In this document: positions 26,757 through 36,765 of the stretch, piece after piece
Numbering within the stretch: position 1 is the first letter of the stretch
Layout: each line of letters opens with the position of its first letter
NCBI RefSeq assembly: GCF_019583405.1
Contig: NZ_SZUU01000004.1
Span: forward strand, 474,630 to 538,629
Source of the DNA: Bacteroides fragilis
GTDB lineage: Bacteria > Bacteroidota > Bacteroidia > Bacteroidales > Bacteroidaceae
DNA length: 64,000 nt
Direction of reading: 5' to 3'
Notes under the pieces: model-generated
Databases searched by the model: none
The model's input: only the letters and a program-made list of their open reading frames with translations
Told to the model about the DNA's origin: nothing
Position numbers and translations under genes: made by a program

Positions 26757-29700
26757 ATGAAAATAAAAAAACACATTTTAATACCTCTAATGGTATTGCT
26801 ACTTCTTGGAAGTATGGAAGCGATGGCTGCTATAGAGTAGGTCATACAAGTAAAAGGTAAGGTTATAGACAATATTGGCGAACCCATAATCGGTGCCAAT
26901 GTGGTTGTAAAAGGGACCATAACTGGAGTGATTACTGGTATAGACGGCAGTTTTGCCATTGATGCTGTAAAAGGTTCTACTATTGCAGTATCTTTTATCG
27001 GTTATTTATCTAAGGAAGTGAAAGTAACTGGTAACTTTTTAAATATTACATTAGAAAACAATGCGGAATTGCTGGATGAAGTAGTGGTAGTGGGCTATGG
27101 TGTACAAAAGAAAGCCAACCTCACGGGCGCTATTGCCACAGTGGGGGCGAAGGAACTTGAAGACCGTCCCGTGACAAATGCTGCTGCTGCGCTTCAGGGC
27201 AAGATAGCCAACTTGAATATTTCCAATGGAGACGGTGGTCCTGGTAAGAAGGCATCGTTCAATATCCGAGGTTATGCCGGACTGGGTGCAGCCTACAGTC
27301 CACTGGTTATCATAGATGGTGTAACGGGTTATTTCGATGATTTGAATCCCAATGACATAGAGACGTTGACTGTATTGAAAGATCTGCTGCAAGTGCTATC
27401 TACGGTGCACAGGCTGCCTACGGTGTCATACTGGTTACCACTAAGTCAGGTAAGAAGAATGAAAAGACTGTCATCAACTATAACAATAATTTCTCGTTCA
27501 ACAGTCCAACGGTACTGCCTAAAACAGCCGGTTCATTAGAGTTTTCCAGACTTTTTAGAGAAGCTGACATCAATGGAGGCGGTAGTGGTATTATTGATCT
27601 GGAGACGATGGAACGTATTGAACAATATTATTATGATCCGACCAGTATTCCCAACAACGTGCCGCAACGAGGATAATCCGGACCGTTGGGCTGATTGGGG
27701 AGACGGACGTTCAAATGCCAACGAAGACTGGCAAAAAGCTATGTTCAAAAATAACCAGCTCAACCAACAACACAACATCTCAATTCGGGGTGGTAGCGAC
27801 AAGACTACATACGTCATGTCTCTGGGATATTTGAAAGACGAAGGCAAACTGAGATATTACGATGATCATTATCAACGTTACAATGCGTTGGCCAAAATCA
27901 CGACTGACGTGACGAAGTGGCTGACCGTGGGCTTAAATGTGCGTTATTCACACGAAAAGAGTGTATCTCCCGCTTACGGCATGAATCCGGGGGGCAGTGT
28001 CAACGACATGATTGGTTGGACACAAGTAGTGTGGCCTACTATTCCTGTACGTGATCCTAATGGACATTTCTCTCCGGCCGGACGTATGGTATTCATTGCC
28101 GATGCCAATCCCCAGACCTCATACACCGATAACTTCTGGGGCACTGCTAACGTAGTCATCAAGCCCCTGAAAGGTTGGACTATCAATGCCGACTTCACCT
28201 ACAACAAATGGATGAACAAACGTAGTTACTCCAAAGGCCTCATTTATTCCTACTCGGTGAGCAACGAGCCTTACCTTGAAGGTGGATTTGGATCTGAAGA
28301 TACGCGTGTATGGCAGGAATCTAACAATGATGACTTCACATCAATGAACGCTTATACTACGTATGAAAAAGAGTTCAAAGGACACAATTTCAAGATAAGG
28401 CCGGTATGCAGTCGGAATATAAAAAGAACTTTGGTCTTTACGCCAATAAAATGGGGATGGTATTACCGGGCCAACCATCCATCTCTACCAGTACAGGAAA
28501 GATAGAGGCTTGGGACTCTCTGGATCATTATGCTACTCTCGGTTTCTTCGGTCGTTTCAACTATGACTACAAGAGCCGCTATCTCTTTGAGTTCGACTTG
28601 CGCAGAGACGGTTCTTCACGTTATGCCGAAGGACACCAGTGGGGGACTTTCCCTGCTTTTTCCGCCGGTTGGAATATAGCTAAGGAAGCTTTCTTCGAAC
28701 CTTATACTTCGATACTTTCCGAATTACGTTTAAGAGGATCTTGGGGAGAACTGGGCAATATGCGGGGAAAAAATTACTAGTATATCTCTACTGTACCTTA
28801 TAACGCTACGACCGATTATATTATGGGTGACAAGCGAATCAGGGCTTTTGGTGCTCCTAATATGATTGCCTATAACACATGGGAGAAGAATCGTACATTG
28901 GACTTTGGCGTTGACATCGCCGCACTGAACAATCGGCTTACTATGTCGTTCGACTGGTACAGAAGAGATATTATCGGACTTATTACAAAGGGTGTCACCT
29001 TGCCAGCCGTGTTGGGTGTAAATTCTCCTGATACGAACAATGCCGATATACGTAATGAGGGTTGGGAACTGACACTCGGATGGAGAGACCAGTTCTCGCT
29101 CGCATCTAAATCATTCAACTACAGTGTATCGTTCAATCTCTCTGATTACCAAGGAACTGTTTTGAAATATTCAAATCCCAAAGGGTTGATATATGACTAC
29201 TACGTAGGTAAGAAGATGGGGACTATATGGGGGTATACCACCGATCATATAATGACCGATCCTGCTGAAGCGAAAGCCATTAACGATTCTGGTGTACAGA
29301 ACAAGTTTGGTGGTGACTGGGTTGTAGGTGACATCAAGTATGTGAATCTGGATGATGATCCTAACATTAACGACGGAAATCAGACGCTGGAAGACCATGG
29401 AGACCTCTCTATTATTGGTAATGATACTCCCCGTTATAACTTCGGTTTCGGTTTCAATGCAGACTGGAACGGCATCGACTTCTCAATGTTCTTGCAGGGA
29501 ACCATGAAACGTGACTTATGGCTGGAAGGTCCCGTCGCTTTTGGACTCGGAGGCGGGCAATGGGGTTCCAATGTATGGAAAAACACACTGGACTGCTGGC
29601 GTGAGGATGGAAGTAATCCGGATCCATGGTTACCAAGACTCTATTTGTGGAGCACCAGTAAGAATTTGCAGAAACAGACCCGTTACATGGATACCGGTGC

Positions 29701-29911
29701 TTATTGCCGCCTGAAGAATATTCAGTTGGGATATTCGTTACCGGGAGCTATTATTAGTAAGATAGGACTGGAAAAAGTACGCATTTACTTCAGTGGAGAT
29801 AACCTGCTGACTTTCTCCGGTATCAACGAGAACTTCGATCCCGAAGCTCCGTGGGGCGGTGCATATCCAATCTCCAAGTCCATTTCCTTTGGTGTTAACG
29901 TTACATTCTAA
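26757..29911 (+). pseudogene. SusC-like TonB-dependent outer-membrane importer, multiply disrupted
   Basis: Summed frames give a complete SusC: signal peptide, carboxypeptidase-like domain (KVIDNIGEPIIGANVVVKGT), TonB box region (LLDEVVVVGYGVQKK), plug (FNIRGYAGLGA) and barrel to the terminal Phe. Five lesions: TAG at 26838-26840; a 1-bp deletion near 27384 (after LTVLKD); a frameshift near 27667; a 1-bp deletion near 28398 (KI-MAGMQSEYKK); TAG at 28778-28780. Both TAG codons stand where Gln would fit, suggesting C-to-T changes. The importer cannot be made as written. The intact SusD follows 20 bp downstream. Confidence 0.9.
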
Positions 29912-29931
29912 AACTCTAAAAATACAAAGAT

Positions 29932-31797
29932 ATGAAAAAGTTAATCTATACACTTTGCCTATTTACCGGCATGGCAATCTCTTCTTGTGAAGACTGGTTG
30001 GTAAGAGACCCACTGGATCAGATTGCAGATGTCAATCTGACCTATACGGCAGATGAATGCAAACTGTACGTAAATCAGTTTTATACCTCATTTTGGGGCT
30101 CGCCTAACAACTATATTTACCATATTGACCGAGGTTCGGATAACCTGCTTAGTGACAATTATCAAGATAACAAAGACTTGATCGAAGGTTTACATCAGGT
30201 TCCTTCCAGTGGCGAAGGCTGGGGAACTACTGAATGGGGAAAAATACGCAGTGTCAACTTTTTGTTGGATAACTGTGACAAGTCTCCTGAACCGGAAAAA
30301 GCTCGCAAATACATTGGTGAAGCTTACTTTTTCAGGGCTATGCTCTACTACGAACAGTTTCTGCGGAAGTTTGGCGGTGCTCCCTGGATTGATAAAACAT
30401 TAGATCTTGAATCAGGAGAACTGTACGGTCCTCGCCTGAAGCGACACGAGTTGGCAGATAAGATTCTGAATGACATGGATGACACCATAGACAGATTGCC
30501 GACATACAGTCAGCAGGAGACCGGACGTGTTTCAAAAGAGGCAGCTATGTTATATAAGGCCCGAATCGCCCTGTTTGAGGCCACTTGGGAGAAGTATCAT
30601 GCCGGTACTCCTTTCGCCGGAGAGGGTAATGTACAGGCTTATATGGAAGAAGCAGCCAGAATGGCGAAGCTGGTCATTGACAGCCAGTTGTTCGACTTGG
30701 ACAACATGGGCGTGGAAGACGGCTATCACACATTGTTCAACCGTTGGGACTATTCAAGCAGCAAGGAGATTATGCTATGGAAGAAATTTGATCGTTCACT
30801 GGGATTTTGGCACAATGATAACCGTAATCCTGGACGTAATGGTGCCGGTGTAGGATTGACCAGAGCATTGGTTGATTCTTATCTCTGCATCAGCGAAGAC
30901 GGTACACAGGCATTGCCCATAAGCTTGGCCGAAAATTATGCAGGGGATACTAATTTATTGAACGTGGTTGCCAACCGTGACCCACGCTTGGCACAAACAA
31001 TGTTTACTCCCGGACGTCCGAGAACTATCAACGGGAAAGATACGACGGTTGTGTTCATAAAGCCGAATATTACCCTTTCCGGTGTGGAAAAGTGTTCCAC
31101 TGGATATGAACTGGCCAAAGGCGCTGATCCCGATGCCAACGAGCAGGAGACCATTTCGGGAAGTATCAAAGGAAGTATCATTTTTCGCTATGCTGAAGCA
31201 CTGTTGATTTATGCAGAGGCAAGAGCCGAACTGGGTAACATCACACAGAATGATTTAGACATTACCATCAATAAACTGCGTGACAGGGTAGGTATGCCAC
31301 ATCTCACACTTTCCGTAGGCTATATCGATCCGAAGGGAGACTTTACGGCAGCAAGAGGTTATGAGGGAGTACCGGTTTCCAATCTGCTACAGGAGATTCG
31401 ACGTGAACGCCGTATAGAATTAGCATGTGAAGGTTACCGCCACGATGACTTAAAGCGTTGGCGTGCCCACCATTTATGGAATCACGATAGAATACAGGGG
31501 GCAAACGCTGCTCAGTTTGAAAAACTGGATTGGTTAGTGAAGTATTTCCAAAACGACTTCCACATTCCCGCCGCAATCAATAAGGCAGATTTCATGGAAA
31601 AGGTGGGGCGTTGGAGTCCCGAACGTAATCAGGACAACTACTGGGTGGACGGTGAAGGTTATTTTGAACCTTATCAACGCCATATTCCGGACGGACATTT
31701 TCATTTCGACCCAACAAAAGCATATCTTCAGCCGATTCCTACTGAACAATTGGTGTTGAATCCTGACCTGAAACAGAATCCCGGCTGGGAAAAATAG
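29932..31797 (+). CDS. SusD/RagB-type nutrient-binding lipoprotein
   Basis: 621 residues, intact. Lipobox GMAISSC with Cys19 lipidated and exported to the cell surface. SusD features: the N-terminal LVRDPLDQIADVNLTYTADE, helical TPR-like scaffold (AYFFRAMLYYEQFLRKFGG), and the C-terminal LLQEIRRERRIELACEGYRHDDLKRW. It normally forms a lid on the SusC barrel and binds glycans. Here its SusC partner, 20 bp upstream, is a pseudogene, so this protein would lack its channel unless another SusC accepts it. Confidence 0.93.
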   Translation: MKKLIYTLCLFTGMAISSCEDWLVRDPLDQIADVNLTYTADECKLYVNQFYTSFWGSPNNYIYHIDRGSDNLLSDNYQDNKDLIEGLHQVPSSGEGWGTTEWGKIRSVNFLLDNCDKSPEPEKARKYIGEAYFFRAMLYYEQFLRKFGGAPWIDKTLDLESGELYGPRLKRHELADKILNDMDDTIDRLPTYSQQETGRVSKEAAMLYKARIALFEATWEKYHAGTPFAGEGNVQAYMEEAARMAKLVIDSQLFDLDNMGVEDGYHTLFNRWDYSSSKEIMLWKKFDRSLGFWHNDNRNPGRNGAGVGLTRALVDSYLCISEDGTQALPISLAENYAGDTNLLNVVANRDPRLAQTMFTPGRPRTINGKDTTVVFIKPNITLSGVEKCSTGYELAKGADPDANEQETISGSIKGSIIFRYAEALLIYAEARAELGNITQNDLDITINKLRDRVGMPHLTLSVGYIDPKGDFTAARGYEGVPVSNLLQEIRRERRIELACEGYRHDDLKRWRAHHLWNHDRIQGANAAQFEKLDWLVKYFQNDFHIPAAINKADFMEKVGRWSPERNQDNYWVDGEGYFEPYQRHIPDGHFHFDPTKAYLQPIPTEQLVLNPDLKQNPGWEK

Positions 31798-31883
31798 TAA
31801 TAGTTAAAAATTTAATGTAATATCCATACCTTTGTTTTTCCCTTTCTGTAGGGAGGGGGAAAAGCAAAGTTAAAAAACAGAGA

Positions 31884-32870
31884 ATGAACATGAAGAAAAA
31901 TGTAATTCAGACATTGATTAGCTTCACCGTCATCATCGGAATTTGTAGTTGTACTACAACCCCAAAGAAAACGACGCAAAAAGAGGAGGCCACAGGAAAA
32001 TGGGTAAAATACGAAAATAACCCTGTTTTGGGTGGTGGCGAGTTAGGTACGGTATTCGATATTTGTGTACTGAAAGATAGTGACTCTTATAAGATGTACA
32101 GTTCTTGGCGCCCCCAAAAAAGTATTGCATTGTCCACAAGTAAAGATGGGAAAAACTGGAGTGCGCCGCAAATAGTTTTGCCACCTGTTGAAGGCAGTAG
32201 TTGGGAGGCTGACATGAATCGTCCGGTTGTTGTTTACAAAGACGGACTGTATCACATGTGGTATACGGGACAGAATGACGGTAAGTCATGGATTGGATAT
32301 GCTATAAGTAAAGACGGCTATAACTTTGAACGGCAAAGCAAAGAACCGGTCTTGTCAGCGGAACAGCCTTGGGAGAAAGTTGCGGTCATGTGTCCTCATG
32401 TAATTTGGGATAAACACGAGAATATTTTTAAAATGTGGTATTCCGGAGGAGAACAATATGAACCCGATGCTATCGGTTATGCAACGAGTAAAGACGGGTT
32501 ACATTGGACTAAATGGGACAAAAATCCGATATTTAAAGCCGATCCTGCACAAAGCTGGGAACAGCATAAGGTTACCGCATGTCAGGTGATAGAACGCGAA
32601 AGTGATTATTTAATGTTTTATATCGGTTTCTATGACATTAATTTTGCGCAGATAGGAATGGCACGTTCCAAAGACGGAATCAATGATTGGGAAAGATATT
32701 CCGAAAACCCGATCATTTCTCCTACGGAAGGTGGGTGGGATGCCAGTGCCACTTACAAGCCATTTGCCATTCAAGAGAAAGACTGCTGGATGCTTTGGTA
32801 CAATGGGCGGAATGAACATTTGGAACAGATTGGTTTGGCTATTTATGACAATCATGACTTAAATTTCTAA
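31884..32870 (+). CDS. Five-bladed beta-propeller glycoside hydrolase-like lipoprotein (GH43/GH130-like)
   Basis: 328 residues with a lipoprotein signal (FTVIIGICSC). The body shows the recurring blade signature SKDGxxW/F: SKDGKNWS, SKDGYNFE, SKDGLHWT, SKDGINDWE, with MWYTG, MWYSGG, MFYIG and LWYNGR at blade strands. This is the five-bladed propeller of GH43, GH32, GH130 and related families; the exact family is not certain without a search. It would act on a sugar chain at the cell surface or in the periplasm. Part of the SusCD operon; the next gene starts 5 bp after its stop. Confidence 0.72.
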   Translation: MNMKKNVIQTLISFTVIIGICSCTTTPKKTTQKEEATGKWVKYENNPVLGGGELGTVFDICVLKDSDSYKMYSSWRPQKSIALSTSKDGKNWSAPQIVLPPVEGSSWEADMNRPVVVYKDGLYHMWYTGQNDGKSWIGYAISKDGYNFERQSKEPVLSAEQPWEKVAVMCPHVIWDKHENIFKMWYSGGEQYEPDAIGYATSKDGLHWTKWDKNPIFKADPAQSWEQHKVTACQVIERESDYLMFYIGFYDINFAQIGMARSKDGINDWERYSENPIISPTEGGWDASATYKPFAIQEKDCWMLWYNGRNEHLEQIGLAIYDNHDLNF

Positions 32871-32875
32871 ACTAT

Positions 32876-34468
32876 ATGCAAATAAAGAAGTTATTTATAG
32901 CTTTAGGTATAGTTTTGCCCCTGCACATGCAGGGGCAAAACTTCCTCATTAAAGATGCTCCGGAAGTAATCGAGTCTTACGTTAATCGATTCAATCGTGA
33001 AGATAATGAATTGTATAAACAAGATATCCCTAACTGTGGCGCATCTGATTTTTTAAGAAAGAATATTCCATTTTTTGAGTGTCCGGATAAGGAGCTGGAG
33101 AAAACATATTATTTTCGATGGTGGACCTATAGAAAGCATATAAAGAAGACTCCTGACGGGTTCGTTATTACTGAATTCTTGCCGGATGTTCCTTGGGCCG
33201 GAAAGTATAATACCATCAGTTGTGCGGCTAACCATCATTTCTACGAGGGGCGGTGGCTGAGAAACGCTGAAATTTTATCTGATTATGCTTCTTTCTGGTT
33301 TTCTGGTAACGGGAATCCGAGGTTATACAGCTTTGGGGCTGCAGACGCTATCTACAATTACTATTTAATTCACAATGATAAAATGCTACTGGCCGATTTG
33401 TATCCCAAGCTAAAAGATAACTTTGCAAAGTGGGAAGAAGAGAAGCGGGATTCGACTGGAATGTTCTGGCAGGTTGACGACAGGGATGGAATGGAGATGT
33501 CTGTTTCCGGACATTTGTCAGAAGGTGGACGTGGTTATCGCCCTACCATTAACAGTTATATGTACGGTGAGGCCGTTGCGTTGGCAAAAATAGCTTCAAT
33601 AGTAGATCGTGACATGGAAGCCCGGACCTATCAGAAGAAGGCTGATAAGTTAAAAGGAATGATAAACCGGAGGCTATGGGATAAACAGGCTGATTTCTAC
33701 AAGGTTATACCTCTAAATGGCAAGATGGAATTCTCTTATGCACGTGAACTTCTTGGATACATTCCCTGGTTCTATAATATACCGCCGGATGACTATTCCA
33801 TAGCATGGAAACAACTATTTGATTCCAAGGGATTTGAAGCAGCCTATGGCCCAACTACTGTAGAACAGCGTTGCCCTGATTTCAAGATTTCATACGAAGG
33901 ACACGAATGTCAATGGAATGGTCCCAGCTGGCCCTATCTGACTTCCATGACACTGACAGCAATGGCTAACTATTTCAATAGTTATGATTCTCCTATCATC
34001 ACTAAAAAAGATTATTTAAGTCTTTTGAGCATATACAGTAATAGTCATCGTGTTTTATCAGTCAATAACGATACGATTTGTTGGATTGATGAAAATATCA
34101 ATCCCTATACGGGAGACTGGATATCGAGGACTCGCCTGAAATCATGGAAAAACGGAACTTGGGATGATTCTAAAGGTGGTGTAGAAAGAGGGAAAGATTA
34201 TAACCACTCTTCTTTTTGTAATTTGATTATTTCAGGATTAATGGGAGTTCGTCCGCAGGAAGATGGAAGTATTATCATAAACCCTCTTGTTCCTGATGGG
34301 TGTTGGGACTATTTCTGCTTGGACAATGTATATTGCCAAGGTAAAGCCATTACCATTATTTTTGATAAGAAAGGAAAAAAATATGGTAGGGGAAAAGGTT
34401 TTATGGTTTACGTGGACGATAAATGTTTATCTCACACGACAACGGTGCAGAAAGTAGTAATCCGGTAA
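32876..34468 (+). CDS. (alpha/alpha)6-barrel glycoside hydrolase (GH63/MGH1-like)
   Basis: 530 residues with a signal peptide (about 1-20). Family cues: FRWWTYRKHIK near the start, DVPWAGKYNTISCAANHHFYEGRW, SGHLSEGGRGYRPTINSYMYGEA, GHECQWNGPSWPYLT and the C-terminal NHSSFCNLIISGLMGVRP, as in trehalase/GH63/mannosylglycerate-hydrolase-type barrels. It would be a periplasmic exo-acting glycosidase; the sugar is unknown. Tightly linked (5 bp) to the beta-propeller gene, and followed by a bidirectional terminator, so it ends the susCD operon. Confidence 0.7.
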   Translation: MQIKKLFIALGIVLPLHMQGQNFLIKDAPEVIESYVNRFNREDNELYKQDIPNCGASDFLRKNIPFFECPDKELEKTYYFRWWTYRKHIKKTPDGFVITEFLPDVPWAGKYNTISCAANHHFYEGRWLRNAEILSDYASFWFSGNGNPRLYSFGAADAIYNYYLIHNDKMLLADLYPKLKDNFAKWEEEKRDSTGMFWQVDDRDGMEMSVSGHLSEGGRGYRPTINSYMYGEAVALAKIASIVDRDMEARTYQKKADKLKGMINRRLWDKQADFYKVIPLNGKMEFSYARELLGYIPWFYNIPPDDYSIAWKQLFDSKGFEAAYGPTTVEQRCPDFKISYEGHECQWNGPSWPYLTSMTLTAMANYFNSYDSPIITKKDYLSLLSIYSNSHRVLSVNNDTICWIDENINPYTGDWISRTRLKSWKNGTWDDSKGGVERGKDYNHSSFCNLIISGLMGVRPQEDGSIIINPLVPDGCWDYFCLDNVYCQGKAITIIFDKKGKKYGRGKGFMVYVDDKCLSHTTTVQKVVIR

Positions 34469-34520
34469 TTTATTTATGTAGCATTCAGGATACTCTTGGA
34501 GACCATATATCATCATTTAC

Positions 34521-34571
34521 AAAATACCCTCATACCTTTCGTTTAACAGTGACAAAAGATGAGGGTATTTT
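34521..34571. terminator. Bidirectional terminator between two converging PUL operons
   Basis: AAAATACCCTCAT (34521-34533) pairs perfectly with ATGAGGGTATTTT (34559-34571) around a 25-nt loop, with A and T tracts on both sides, between the stops at 34468 and 34582. Confidence 0.85.
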
Positions 34572-34581
34572 AGGAGAACAA

Positions 34582-36546
34582 TTAATCCTTTTGTGTAATT
34601 CCTCTCCAGTCATCTGTTCGGAAAGGTGAAGCCGGAAGCCCTGCTCCATTATACAAATTGCAGACCGGATTATTGGCCCAAGCATATCGCACAGCAACCG
34701 GATAAGGTACCGCTTCAGGTGCACTGACTATAATTTTGTCTCCGTCTATCTCAGCTTTGGCCCAATGGAATTCATGATTGCGCCCGGCTATAGCAAAGCC
34801 TTTCAACTCCTTGCCATCGCTACTTTTCAATCCACCATCGGTATGATCAAAAGAAAGAATTATCTTATTTCCTACAATCTGATGGGAGCGATAGATCGGG
34901 CCGGAATAAGGCAGTTTTTCCCCATATGTTTTGGCACGGGCAATCAAAGCCAGTCGATGTCCTACGGTTTGTTTATCTTTAGGGTGAATGTCGTTGGCGT
35001 CACCTCTGTCTATTATTACAGCCATACCGGTATTGCCTACTGCCAATGCACGCATTTGTGCTTCACGAAGCTCTGCCCACTCTGATTCTGCCGGTTGGGA
35101 AACTTCATGCATAAAATTGGCCAGTTGCACAAAATAGAATGGAAAATCCTGTTTCCAATCCCGGCGCCAATTCTCTATTACCAATGGGAAAAGTTCCCGA
35201 TACTGATAGGCTCTGGAAGAATTATTCTCCCCCTGATACCAAATTACTCCTCGAATACCGTAGGATATCAGTGGATGAATCATTGCATTATAAAGGGAAG
35301 TCGGTAAATTGGGATCTACAGATCTGTCTACCGGAAGTGCCCCTACCTTATGAGTATCCGCAGCAACCTGATATTTCCAATCACCGGACAAACTAATCTG
35401 TTCATCATTCGTAGAGCGAAGATAGAGGTCTCCCCAAATGCCACAGTTACCACCTGTATCCAATACCCGAATGGCTAATATCGCTCTTCCCGCCTTTACC
35501 ATTTTCCCCGGAATGATGTATTTGCGTTGAAGAGTCGGCCCATCTGTACGGCCTATTTCTATTCCATTCCAATAAGTAATATCATTATCATCAATAGCCC
35601 CCAGGGATAGTTGTACATCTTTACTTGCCCAATTAGCGGGAATTTCGATATCTTTTCTAACCCACATAACTCCATCAAAGCCGGCCAATTGTGGGCCTAC
35701 TTCACCCGGAAAATTCATACTTTCCCAACCTTTGTCATCTAATGATGCAGCAGCTCTCACCGGTTTTCCTTCAGCAAAACCTTCGTCCACACGGTTATTC
35801 CAGGCAGTGAGCTCCTTTAAATATTCTGCTTTGAGTATTTTCTTATCACCCGGCATCTTCTGAATGGACTCCACTGTTTCCACAAATTCCGGCATCTCCT
35901 TCAAGACTTCTCCACTTATCCAGGATTCAACGTTTGTGCCTCCCCAAGAAGTATGTATCAAGCCAACCGGAACATTTTGTTTCTCTGAGATTTCTCTGCC
36001 AAAGAAATAAGCCGTAGCAGAAAACTCTGGGATGGTTATCGGTGAACAAACCTGCCAACTGTCATTACGGACTTTAATATTCGTTTCCGGTTGGGTACTG
36101 TTGATCTGTTCTATTTGCAGGAGTCGTATATTAGAGTGTCGGGCTTCAGCGATTTCTTTCTGGTAATCCTTAATCTTTCCCCATCCCCCTAATGGCATCT
36201 CCATATTCGATTGTCCTGAACATATCCATACTTCGCCAATCATCACATTTTTTAAACTTACTTTCTTACCATCTGTCAAGGCAATCTCGTATGGTCCTCC
36301 GGCAACAGGCGTGTGAACAGTTACTTTCCATTTTCCTGTTTTATCAGCCTGAACCACATACGTCTTCCCATCCCATGAGGTGGTTACTTTTACGGTTTTC
36401 ATAGGCTGCGTTTCACCCCAAATGGGAGCATTCGTCTGTTGTTGTAACACCATATTATCAGAGAAAATAGGTGGTAACACAATTTTTGCAAATGCTGTAC
36501 CTGACAAGATCAGTAAAATTACAACTAGCATACATTTGTTTTTCAT
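34582..36546 (-). CDS. Sialate O-acetylesterase-type SGNH esterase
   Basis: 654 residues with a signal peptide (about 1-20). SASA-type SGNH hydrolase: catalytic Ser in GEVWICSGQSNMEMPLGGW (Ser113), and the Asp-x-x-His pair in DANDIHPKDK near residue 540. An inserted beta-rich carbohydrate-binding-like domain occupies about 260-400. Family members remove O-acetyl groups from sialic acids or plant glycans. It is transcribed divergently from GH97, and its promoter shares the PUL operator, so it belongs to the locus and probably de-acetylates the substrate for the glycosidases. Confidence 0.88.
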   Translation of the reverse strand: MKNKCMLVVILLILSGTAFAKIVLPPIFSDNMVLQQQTNAPIWGETQPMKTVKVTTSWDGKTYVVQADKTGKWKVTVHTPVAGGPYEIALTDGKKVSLKNVMIGEVWICSGQSNMEMPLGGWGKIKDYQKEIAEARHSNIRLLQIEQINSTQPETNIKVRNDSWQVCSPITIPEFSATAYFFGREISEKQNVPVGLIHTSWGGTNVESWISGEVLKEMPEFVETVESIQKMPGDKKILKAEYLKELTAWNNRVDEGFAEGKPVRAAASLDDKGWESMNFPGEVGPQLAGFDGVMWVRKDIEIPANWASKDVQLSLGAIDDNDITYWNGIEIGRTDGPTLQRKYIIPGKMVKAGRAILAIRVLDTGGNCGIWGDLYLRSTNDEQISLSGDWKYQVAADTHKVGALPVDRSVDPNLPTSLYNAMIHPLISYGIRGVIWYQGENNSSRAYQYRELFPLVIENWRRDWKQDFPFYFVQLANFMHEVSQPAESEWAELREAQMRALAVGNTGMAVIIDRGDANDIHPKDKQTVGHRLALIARAKTYGEKLPYSGPIYRSHQIVGNKIILSFDHTDGGLKSSDGKELKGFAIAGRNHEFHWAKAEIDGDKIIVSAPEAVPYPVAVRYAWANNPVCNLYNGAGLPASPFRTDDWRGITQKD

Positions 36547-36599
36547 ACCCTTTAGTTCTTACTTTGATATACACACTATTTTAGTTTTATTCATTTGTA

Positions 36600-36732
36600 C
36601 AAAGATAGAAATCTATACTTAAAAACGCACCCAAATACATGACATTAAAGTATATAGAACCCATAATGACATAAATGGATACATATATGTCACAAATGCA
36701 GAACAGAAAATTCTATTTATGTGCTAATTTTG
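36600..36732. promoter_or_regulatory. Divergent promoters of the esterase and GH97 with PUL operators
   Basis: Minus side: -7 TATCTTTG at 36607-36600; ATGTCAT cores on the minus strand at 36645-36639 and 36672-36666, the nearer ending 31 bp from the -7 box. Plus side: -7 TAATTTTG at 36725-36732; a single ATGTCAC at 36687-36693, also ending 31 bp from the -7 box. The minus pair reads TTATGTCATTA then AATGTCATGTATT, closely like the pair before GH76. Confidence 0.7.
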
Positions 36733-36765
36733 CAAACAATAAAACTATAAAACACATCATTTAGT

